The translations under genes were made by a program, and so were the position numbers. The notes beneath the pieces are model-generated. The model was not told the origin of the DNA. It worked only from the letters and a program-made list of their open reading frames with translations, and did no database searches. Positions 7,438 to 13,798 of a DNA stretch of 15,055 nt are shown in pieces; position 1 is the stretch's first letter, and each line of letters starts with the position of its first letter. The stretch is taken from positions 1 to 15,055 of the forward strand of contig JAJYMF010000206.1 of assembly GCA_021787175.1 (NCBI GenBank). Direction: 5' to 3'. Origin of the DNA: Pseudomonadota bacterium (lineage in GTDB: Bacteria > Pseudomonadota > Gammaproteobacteria > Xanthomonadales > Rhodanobacteraceae).

Positions 7438-7490
7438 CGCTGATACCAACGAGCGTCGGCCGATTCGACCCGACATAATTGGAGTCTGCG

Positions 7491-7982
7491 ATGAATCTGC
7501 GCATGCTGTTCGGAGTGAGTCTGTTGATGAGCTTTGTCGCCTTCGGCCTTCTGACCGGCCTGTACTTGTGGCCGAAGTTGAACTCGGTGACGACAGCGAG
7601 CGCCCTGACCGCGCTGCTGATCTTGCACGCGTACCGCTTCGTAGGCCTTTCCTTCCTCGTGCCGGGGGTGGTGTCACCGTCTCTGCCAGCGAAATTCGCG
7701 CGCCCGGCGGCATATGGTGACTTCATCGCGGCGCTCCTCTCGGTCTTTGCGATCCTTGCGCTGCACGCGCGAATCCCAGGAGCATTGCTGCTCGTCTGGG
7801 TGTTCAACCTGTGGGGGACGATCGATCTGCTGTTTGCGATCGTCAACGGTCCCAGGCGGCTGACCGAATCGGGACCCGGCGCGCTGGGTGCGGCGTTCTA
7901 CATCCCCACCGTGCTCGTGCCGGCACTGCTAATCACCCATGGACTCATTTTCTGGCTGCTGCTGCGAGCGCCTGCGTACTGA
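7491..7982 (+). CDS. Integral membrane protein, unknown function
   Basis: I do not recognise the family. The 163-aa protein has five predicted transmembrane helices (about residues 5-26, 36-58, 72-92, 95-118 and 132-158) with very short loops. A helix-2 motif HAYRFVGLSFLVPGVV and a helix-4 NLWGTIDLLFAI carry the few polar residues. The ATG at 7491 has GGAG at 7481-7484, six bases upstream. The 218-nt gap before it has visibly lower GC than the neighbours, and the gene is followed 40 nt later by a broken thioredoxin gene. These two may be an acquired or decaying segment; that is inference. Confidence 0.8.
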   Translation: MNLRMLFGVSLLMSFVAFGLLTGLYLWPKLNSVTTASALTALLILHAYRFVGLSFLVPGVVSPSLPAKFARPAAYGDFIAALLSVFAILALHARIPGALLLVWVFNLWGTIDLLFAIVNGPRRLTESGPGALGAAFYIPTVLVPALLITHGLIFWLLLRAPAY

Positions 7983-8022
7983 CTTGACCGATGCGGTGAA
8001 GCCATTCCCACAGGAGCACCTC

Positions 8023-8300
8023 GTGAGCGATCTCGTCACCCACGTCAGCGACGCCGACTTCGATGCCGCCGTGCTGCGTGCGGAGACGCCGGTGCTGGTG
8101 GACTTCTGGGCGACGTGGTGCGGGCCGTGCAAGGCGATCGCGGCGATGCTCGAGGATCTCGCTCGCGACTACACGGGGCGCCTCAAGCACGTGCGCTCGG
8201 CGCCACCCTGTTGCTGTTCAAGCACGGCACAGTGCAGGCCACCCAGATCGGCGCGGTGCCGAAGTCGCAGATCGTGCGCATGCTGGAAGCGGCGCTGTAA
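8023..8300 (+). pseudogene. Thioredoxin pseudogene (internal deletion and frameshift)
   Basis: The N-terminal part is a clear thioredoxin: SDLVTHVSDADFDAAVLR, then PVLVDFWATWCGPCKAIA with Cys33-Gly-Pro-Cys36. A GTG start at 8023 has AGGAG (8012-8016) six bases upstream. After GRL at about residue 54 the protein jumps to KHVRSAP, where about 16 codons (the beta-3 strand and following helix of normal thioredoxins) are missing. One base is then lost at about 8206, in the codon after SAP, so the C-terminus TLLLFKHGTVQATQIGAVPKSQIVRMLEAAL continues in another frame to a TAA at 8300. Read unrepaired, translation runs on in a nonsense frame to 8355. The conserved Pro after the active-site helix start (IAP in the family) is Ala here. 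The restored length would be about 92 aa against about 108 normally. Loss of function is very likely. Confidence 0.85.
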
Positions 8301-8314
8301 CGGGTGCGGAATTG

Positions 8315-8348
8315 ACGAGTCGAGCCGGCGAACAGCCGGCTCGCTCGT
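8315..8348. terminator. Hairpin between convergent genes
   Basis: The stem has 14 bp with one bulged T: ACGAG-T-CGAGCCGGC (8315-8329) pairs with GCCGGCTCG-CTCGT (8335-8348) around a 5-nt loop. It sits between the stop of the thioredoxin remnant and the stop of the convergent TonB receptor gene. There is no T tract on either side, so a bidirectional terminator or mRNA 3' stabiliser is inferred. Confidence 0.5.
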
Positions 8349-8369
8349 GGCCTGATCGCGTGCGGCGCG

Positions 8370-10535
8370 TCACAGCGACAGCTTGAAGCCCGCGTACCAG
8401 GTGCGGCCCAGCGCCGGTTCGAGGCCGTAGGTCCACACGCGGGAGTAGTAGCGGCGGTCGGTCAGGTTGGAGACGCCGCCCAGCAGCTCGACGTGCGGGG
8501 TGAGGTTCCAGTCGGCCGCGAAGTCCCAGGTCGTGTAGGGCGGGATCAGCGCCGGCAGGCCGGGTGCGCCGCCGATGCCGGGCTGGTCCTGGTTGCTGTC
8601 CTGCCAGTACTGCGCGCCCGAGGACACGCCGCTCAGCGCCAGCTTGTAGCGCCCGTCGCGGCGCCAGGTCAGGCCGGCCTTGGCGAGGTAGTGCGGCGCG
8701 TAGGCCGGCGACTTGCCCACCTGTCCGGGGATCGCGCTGCGCACGAAGCGCGCGTTCAGCAGCTGCAGGTTGGCGAAGGCCTCGAGGTGCGCGCCGTCGT
8801 CGCGGGCATGCAGGAAATCGTAGGCGACCTCGCCCTCGAAGCCGCGGTGGCGGCTGTCGCCCGAGTTCTGCTCGATCGCCACGATCGGGCTGAGGTTGAT
8901 CGTCTCGATGCGGTTGCTGAAGTCGATCCAGAACAGGCTGACGTCGTAGAACAGGCCGTCGGCCGGGGTGCCGTGCACGCCCAGCTCCCACGACAGCGCC
9001 TTCTGCACCGCCGGCGCGGTGCCGGGCACGATGTTGGCGTGCGGCGAGCCGATGTCGAAGTAGCGCACCGGGCGCCAGCCGCTGGAGACGTTGAAGTAGG
9101 TCTCGTTGAGATGGCCGTGGTCGTAGAAGTCGTTGCCGAAGCCCAGCCCGAACAGCGGCACGGTGCGCGACACGGCCGTGTCGATCAGCGGGCGCGACAG
9201 GTTGGGCGGGCGCACGCTCTCGTTCACCGCCACGCGTTCGTGGTCGATGCGGACCGAGGGCACGATGTGGAAATGGCCGCCGGGACCGAAGCGGAACAGG
9301 TTCTCGGCGAACATCGACGCGTAGTTCGACTGCCGCGCCTGGCTGAGCGTGGTGACGCCGCCGGAGGCGTTGCGCGGCGCCAGCAGGTCGGTGTAGTTCC
9401 AGCCGCGCAGCGGCGCGTCGCTGTGGTAGATCTCGGTGCCGATCGTCAGCGCGTTGCCCTGGCCCCAGTCGTGGCGCAGGCGCAGGTCGGTGCCGGCGTA
9501 ATGGAATTTCGCATCCTGGATATTCGTCACCGAGGGCAGCGGTTGCGGCGGCAGCGAGGGGTTGGCGACGCGCTGGGTGAGTTCGGCGCTGCCGGCCCAG
9601 GCCTTGCCGTAGAAGCGCCAGTGATCGGCCAGGTCCCGTTCGTGCGTGAGCACCAGCGTGCTGCGGTCCGACCAGGTGTGGTTGGCCGGCGTGGTCACGG
9701 TGTCGGGATTGGCTGCCCATTGCGGGTAAGTCAGGCGCCCGGCGTCGCCGGCGCCGGCGCGGTAAAGATGCAGGTCCAGGCCCCAGCGCGAGGTCGCCGA
9801 AGGCGTCCACAGCAGCGAGACGTCGCCGCCCTTGACGTCGTAGCCGCTGTTGAAGCGCGGGCCGCTGCTGCGGTTGATCCAGCCGTCGACGCGCCAGGCG
9901 ACATCTCCCGAGCTGCCCTTGACCACGTTGTAGGTCTGCCAGCCGCCGTCGCTGCCGGCGATCTGTTCGCTGCTGGCGGCGAAGGGTGCTCCGGCCACCG
10001 CGCGCCTGGAGACGAAGTTGATCACCGGTGCCGGCTCCGGTCCGTACAGCAGGCTGGCGCCGCCGCGGATCAGCTCGATGTTCCGCACGCCCTGCAGCGG
10101 CGGCAGGTAGTAAAGGGTCGGAAAACCGATCCAGTCCAGCTCCATCGGCACGCCGTCCTGCAGCGCCAGCACATACTCGGATTCCTGCGGATTGCCCAAC
10201 CCGCGGTAGGTCAGGTTGACCTGGGTCGGGTTCTGCTGCTGCGAGACGATCACGCCCGGCGAGCGCGCGAACAGCTGGGTCAGGTTGTCCTGCGCCACGG
10301 TCGGAATCTGATCCATGTGCGTGACCGTGGCCTTCCGGGTCACGGTGATCAGCGCGCCCTGAACCTCGGGCAGCAGGTATTGCAGCTTGGCCAGCCACGG
10401 CGGCTGCTTGCCGGTGACTTCGATGCGCGGCAGCCGGTAGGGCGGATGTTCCGGCGGCGGCGCGTCCTGCGCGGAGGCCAGCAGCAGGGGCAGGGCGGCG
10501 AGCATGAGGGGTCCGTCAAGGATCGGGGCAGGCAT
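8370..10535 (-). CDS. TonB-dependent outer-membrane receptor (FecA-like)
   Basis: A 721-aa outer-membrane active transporter. Residues 1 to about 22 form a signal peptide (MPAPILDGPLMLAALPLLLASA). A TonB-box-like LPRIEVTGK sits at 35-43. The plug domain (about 70-178) has VAQDNLTQLFARSPGV, LTYRGLG, LALQDGVPM and ELIRGGASLLYGPEPAPVINFV. The remainder is a 22-strand-type barrel with alternating aromatic strands, ending RTWYAGFKLSL. The overall pattern fits the FecA/siderophore receptor branch, but the substrate cannot be read from the sequence. The start is uncertain: ATG 10535 gives a good signal peptide but no clear Shine-Dalgarno; ATG 10505 (MLAALPLLL) and ATG 10583 are alternatives. It is divergent from the beta-barrel gene at 10666, with a shared upstream region of about 130 bp in which I saw no recognisable Fur box. 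Confidence 0.9.
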   Translation of the reverse strand: MPAPILDGPLMLAALPLLLASAQDAPPPEHPPYRLPRIEVTGKQPPWLAKLQYLLPEVQGALITVTRKATVTHMDQIPTVAQDNLTQLFARSPGVIVSQQQNPTQVNLTYRGLGNPQESEYVLALQDGVPMELDWIGFPTLYYLPPLQGVRNIELIRGGASLLYGPEPAPVINFVSRRAVAGAPFAASSEQIAGSDGGWQTYNVVKGSSGDVAWRVDGWINRSSGPRFNSGYDVKGGDVSLLWTPSATSRWGLDLHLYRAGAGDAGRLTYPQWAANPDTVTTPANHTWSDRSTLVLTHERDLADHWRFYGKAWAGSAELTQRVANPSLPPQPLPSVTNIQDAKFHYAGTDLRLRHDWGQGNALTIGTEIYHSDAPLRGWNYTDLLAPRNASGGVTTLSQARQSNYASMFAENLFRFGPGGHFHIVPSVRIDHERVAVNESVRPPNLSRPLIDTAVSRTVPLFGLGFGNDFYDHGHLNETYFNVSSGWRPVRYFDIGSPHANIVPGTAPAVQKALSWELGVHGTPADGLFYDVSLFWIDFSNRIETINLSPIVAIEQNSGDSRHRGFEGEVAYDFLHARDDGAHLEAFANLQLLNARFVRSAIPGQVGKSPAYAPHYLAKAGLTWRRDGRYKLALSGVSSGAQYWQDSNQDQPGIGGAPGLPALIPPYTTWDFAADWNLTPHVELLGGVSNLTDRRYYSRVWTYGLEPALGRTWYAGFKLSL

Positions 10536-10665
10536 GAGAGCGTAGCGGCGCAGCGCGGGTTCCCGGTCCCTGCCGGAAGTCATGCCATGGCGCGACCGTA
10601 CACCGCAGGCGACGACTCTGAACCCTGCACTAGACTTCAACCTTCAGTTCTTACAGATCGCAAGC

Positions 10666-11610
10666 ATGTCGAAAATGCCCGAACGCCTCGCTCTCGCGGC
10701 GCTGGCTGCCCTCCTGCTGCCGCTGATGCTGTTCCCGGGTCGCGCGCAGGCCTGCGCTTGCGGCTGCGGCGTGTTCAGTGTCGGCACCGCCGGCATGTTG
10801 CCGACCACGATGGAAAGCGGCACCACGCTGTACGCGCAGGCGGACTATCTCGATCAGACCCGGGACTGGTCGGGCGGCTCCAGCGCTCCGGCCAGCGCCA
10901 GCGCCGACAGGAACATCCGCACCTTGTTCCAGACCGTGGGCCTGCGGACGATGTTCAACCGCGATTGGGGCTTGCGCGTGGAACTGCCCTACTGGCAGCG
11001 CCACTTCGCCACACTGGACGATGCCGGCAATCCGGCGTCCTACGACCACGGTGCGCTGGGCGACATTCGCGTGACGGGGATGTACACCGGCTTCTCGCCG
11101 GATCGCTCCAGCGGCCTGCTGTTCGGCCTCAAGCTGCCCACCGGCGACTGGACCTATCCCGGCTTCGACCGCGATACCGAGATCGGCACCGGCACCACCG
11201 ACCTGCTGCTGGGCGGCTATCGCCAGTGGAAGTTCGCTGCCGAGGGCGCCTGGAGCGGCTTCGCACAGGCCATGGCCGACCTGCCTGCGAACAGTCGCGA
11301 AGGCTATCGCCCGGGCAACGAGCTGGACGCGGCCGTGGGCGTCTATCCGCAGGGCTGGGTGCTGGGCGAAGGCGTGCGCCTGACGCCGATCCTGCAGGGA
11401 CTGGTCTCGCTGCGCCAGCACGACCGCGGCATCAACGCGGCGCCCGCCGACTCCGGCTATCAGCGCGTGCTGTTCGCTCCGGCGCTGGAGCTGGCGTGGT
11501 CGCGGTTGCGCGTCGATACCACATTGGCCGCGCCGTTGTATCAGCACGTTCGCGGCGTCCAGCTGGTGGCGCCGTGGCAGGTGTCGCTGAGCGTGAGCTA
11601 CGCGCTGTAG
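10666..11610 (+). CDS. Outer-membrane beta-barrel protein with CACGCG mature N-terminus
   Basis: A 314-aa secreted protein. Residues 1-29 are a signal peptide ending AQA, so the mature chain would begin at Cys30 with Cys-Ala-Cys-Gly-Cys-Gly (Cys30, 32, 34). The rest alternates amphipathic strands (LRTMFNRDWGLRVELPYWQRH, GDIRVTGMYTGF, LLFGLKLPTGDW, GTGTTDLLLGGYRQW) and ends in SLSVSYAL. This resembles the outer-membrane transporter family grouped as Phenol_MetA_deg (PF13557), identified by eye. The Cys-rich start is not a normal lipobox, so metal or haem-thiol binding is possible but unproven. The ATG at 10666 is followed by another at 10675; no strong Shine-Dalgarno precedes either. It is divergent to the TonB receptor, suggesting a shared substrate. 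Confidence 0.8.
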   Translation: MSKMPERLALAALAALLLPLMLFPGRAQACACGCGVFSVGTAGMLPTTMESGTTLYAQADYLDQTRDWSGGSSAPASASADRNIRTLFQTVGLRTMFNRDWGLRVELPYWQRHFATLDDAGNPASYDHGALGDIRVTGMYTGFSPDRSSGLLFGLKLPTGDWTYPGFDRDTEIGTGTTDLLLGGYRQWKFAAEGAWSGFAQAMADLPANSREGYRPGNELDAAVGVYPQGWVLGEGVRLTPILQGLVSLRQHDRGINAAPADSGYQRVLFAPALELAWSRLRVDTTLAAPLYQHVRGVQLVAPWQVSLSVSYAL

Positions 11611-11633
11611 ACGCCGGTCCGGCGGCTCCCGCA

Positions 11634-11669
11634 CCGTGCGAGTGCCGCTAAACTGCGGCGCTCGCACGG
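11634..11669 (+). promoter_or_regulatory. Strong hairpin upstream of trpS, overlapping its ribosome binding site
   Basis: CCGTGCGAGTGCCGC (11634-11648) pairs with GCGGCGCTCGCACGG (11655-11669) around the loop TAAACT: 9 bp, one T-G wobble, 5 bp. The right arm takes up the first two G of the trpS Shine-Dalgarno GGAG (11668-11671). There is no U tract. It could end the upstream transcript, protect the mRNA or lower trpS translation. TAAACT could alternatively be a -10 element. Confidence 0.5.
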
Positions 11670-11678
11670 AGTTCCAGC

Positions 11679-13091
11679 ATGAGCCAGCGCACGCGCGTCC
11701 TCACCGGCATCACCACCACCGGCACGCCGCATCTCGGCAACTACGTCGGCGCGATCCGTCCGGCCATCGCCATGAGCCGCGCCGCGGACACCGACGCGTT
11801 CTTCTTCCTGGCCGACTACCACGCCCTGATCAAGTGCGACGAGCCCGAACGCATCGCGCGCTCGCGGCTGGAGATCGCTGCCACCTGGCTGGCCTGCGGA
11901 CTCGACCCTGCGCGGGTCACCTTCTACCGCCAGTCGGACGTTCCCGAGATTCCCGAGCTGACCTGGTTGCTGACCTGCGTCACCGCCAAGGGCCTGATGA
12001 ACCGTGCCCACGCTTACAAGGCGGCGGTGGACGCCAACCTCGCTGTGGGCGAGGACGCCGACGCCGGCATCGCGATGGGCCTGTACAGCTATCCGATCCT
12101 GATGGCCGCCGACATCCTGCTGTTCAACGCGCAGCGCGTGCCGGTGGGCCGCGACCAGGTGCAGCACATCGAGATGGCGCGCGACGTGGCCGCGCGCTTC
12201 AACCACGTCTTCGGCGCCGGGCGCAGCTACTTCGTGCTGCCCGAGGCGGCGATCGAGGAGCAGGTCGCGACCCTGCCCGGCCTCGACGGCCGCAAGATGT
12301 CGAAGAGCTACGACAACACCATCCCGCTGTTCGCCGGCGGCGCCGCGGCACTGAAAGACGCGATCGCGCGCATCGTCACCGACTCGCGCGCACCGGGCGA
12401 GCCCAAGGACACCGAGGGCTCGCACCTCTATGCGATCTATCGCGCCTTCGCCACTGCCGGGGAGAGCGCGGCGCTGGCGGCGGACCTGCGCGCCGGGCTG
12501 GCCTGGGGCGAAGCCAAACAACGCCTGTTCGCGCGCGTGGACGCCGAGCTGGCGCCACTGCGCGAGCGCTACGAAGCGCTGATCGCCAAGTCCGGCGAGC
12601 TCGAAGACATCCTGCTGGACGGCGCGCGCAAGGCGCGCGCGATCGCCGCGCCCTTCCTCGCCGAATTGCGCGCGGCGGTGGGTCTGCGGCCGCTGACCGC
12701 GCAGCCGGCCACGGCAGGCGCAAAGAAAAAACCAGCCGCTCGGGGTGCGCGCTTTGTCACCTTCCGCGAGAAGGACGGCCATTTCCATTTCCGACTGCTG
12801 GCCGCCGATGGCGAGGAATTGCTGCTGTCGGTGCCGTTCGATTCACCCAAGGCCGTCGCCGACTGGACCCGCGTGCTGCAGAAATCCGGTGGCGCGGCGG
12901 CTTTCGTCTGGGGGCCGCAAAGCCTGCAGCTGCGCGCGATCGAGCACGTCGGCGGCCACGCCTTCGAGCTCTGGTACGCGCGCGAGCGGTTGGCCGAAGG
13001 GGGCCCCTACGCCAGCGCCGAAGTCCGCGATGCAACGATGCAGAAACTCGTTGCCGCGCTGGATGCGCTGGGTGAGGGCGGCACGGCGTGA
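11679..13091 (+). CDS. trpS: Tryptophan--tRNA ligase with C-terminal extension
   Basis: Class I aminoacyl-tRNA synthetase, 470 aa, charging tRNA-Trp. The HIGH-type signature is TPHLGN (residues 16-21) and the KMSKS loop is at 206-210 (DGRKMSKSYDN). The GIAMGLYSYPILMAADILLF and PVGRDQVQH segments are TrpRS-specific. The normal bacterial enzyme is about 330 aa; here residues about 340-358 are a Lys/Ala-rich hinge and 359-470 an added domain starting FVTFREKDGHFHFRLLAADGE, which looks like a DUF1508/YegP-type fold. Longer TrpRS proteins are, as far as I recall, known in Xanthomonadaceae. The start at 11679 is set by GGAG seven bases upstream. The stop overlaps the next gene by 4 nt. Confidence 0.95.
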   Translation: MSQRTRVLTGITTTGTPHLGNYVGAIRPAIAMSRAADTDAFFFLADYHALIKCDEPERIARSRLEIAATWLACGLDPARVTFYRQSDVPEIPELTWLLTCVTAKGLMNRAHAYKAAVDANLAVGEDADAGIAMGLYSYPILMAADILLFNAQRVPVGRDQVQHIEMARDVAARFNHVFGAGRSYFVLPEAAIEEQVATLPGLDGRKMSKSYDNTIPLFAGGAAALKDAIARIVTDSRAPGEPKDTEGSHLYAIYRAFATAGESAALAADLRAGLAWGEAKQRLFARVDAELAPLRERYEALIAKSGELEDILLDGARKARAIAAPFLAELRAAVGLRPLTAQPATAGAKKKPAARGARFVTFREKDGHFHFRLLAADGEELLLSVPFDSPKAVADWTRVLQKSGGAAAFVWGPQSLQLRAIEHVGGHAFELWYARERLAEGGPYASAEVRDATMQKLVAALDALGEGGTA

Positions 13092-13378
13092 GCCTGCTGG
13101 GCGTGCTGCTGATCGCGCCCTGGCTGACGGTGCTGGGCTGGGCTTACTGGGCGCGCACGCGGCGCTATGCGGTTGCCGGTAGCCGAGGGCCCGACGCCGT
13201 GGCGCTCGTTCTCGCCGCGATCGTCGCCGTTGCGTTCTCGCTCATCGCCTTCGCCGACGCTGCGCCCATCTACGGCCCGATGTGGAAGTTCATCTTCGCG
13301 GCGTTGGCCGCCTACGGCGGCTTCGTCGGCGTGCTGCTCATGGCGCTGCTGGCGCGCCGGTTCGGTCGCGACGGCTGA
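13088..13378 (+). CDS. Small membrane protein, unknown function
   Basis: A 96-aa protein with three predicted transmembrane helices (about 3-21, 37-57 and 66-89) and a positively charged loop WARTRRY after helix 1. I do not recognise the family. It starts at a GTG overlapping the trpS TGA (GTGA, 4-nt overlap), with a GAGGG-type ribosome binding site inside trpS, so it is translationally coupled to trpS. It converges on the VOC gene with 30 nt between stops; only a weak 5-bp hairpin (ACCCG/CGGGT, near 13385-13400) lies there. Confidence 0.72.
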   Translation: MSLLGVLLIAPWLTVLGWAYWARTRRYAVAGSRGPDAVALVLAAIVAVAFSLIAFADAAPIYGPMWKFIFAALAAYGGFVGVLLMALLARRFGRDG

Positions 13379-13408
13379 GTTTCAACCCGGTGCGACGGGT
13401 CGCGCCCT

Positions 13409-13792
13409 TCAGTCCCAGCGGTTGAGGTGGGTACCGAAATCCGCGCGCTGCCTGTGCACCACGCAGAAGCGGTGGCCGCCCGGCGCCTCCATCACCCACC
13501 AGCGTTCGCGCACGAAGGCCACACGCTGTGCGCCCAGGGCTTCCAGCCGCCGCACCTCGGCGTCGAGATCGTCGGTTTCGATATCGAGATGCACGCGGCT
13601 GGGGTGATCGACCTTCTGCAGCAGGATTGCCAGTTCGTCGGTGGCGGTCGCGAGCTCGGCGTAGCGGCCGTCGCCGTCCGAGTCGGCGCTGGCGACCGGC
13701 TTGCCCAGCGCGCGGCTCCAGAACGTGGTGGCCGCATCCAGGTCTTCGACGCGGCAGTCGATGACCAGCGCATGCAGGCGGCTGTGGTGCAT
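13409..13792 (-). CDS. VOC/glyoxalase-fold protein
   Basis: A 127-aa single-copy vicinal-oxygen-chelate protein with two beta-alpha-beta-beta-beta modules. The first module contains ALVIDCRVEDLDAATTFWSRALG and the second RVHLDIETDDLDAEVRRLEALGA, then WWVMEAPGGHRFCVV. Candidate metal ligands are His7, His68 and Glu102. The substrate is unknown; such proteins include glyoxalase-like, dioxygenase-like and resistance members. The ATG at 13792 lies 6 nt after the stop of the E2 gene, so the two are very probably one transcript. The GAGCGG before the start overlaps the E2 stop. Confidence 0.85.
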   Translation of the reverse strand: MHHSRLHALVIDCRVEDLDAATTFWSRALGKPVASADSDGDGRYAELATATDELAILLQKVDHPSRVHLDIETDDLDAEVRRLEALGAQRVAFVRERWWVMEAPGGHRFCVVHRQRADFGTHLNRWD

Positions 13793-13798
13793 GGCCGC

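Noticed and set aside
7343..7720. Open frames in the gap and start of the membrane protein gene in other frames.
   Set aside because: They lack ribosome binding sites and overlap the membrane protein, whose start and helix pattern are well supported.
8200..8210. Programmed frameshift in the thioredoxin gene.
   Set aside because: There is no slippery heptamer or downstream stimulator, and a conserved block of about 16 codons is also missing, so decay or an assembly error is the simpler explanation.
8493..11651. A 1052-codon plus-strand open frame across the TonB receptor and the barrel gene.
   Set aside because: It is antisense to the clearly recognisable receptor and out of frame with the barrel gene; the translation is low-complexity Arg/Gly/Ala/Val with no motif.
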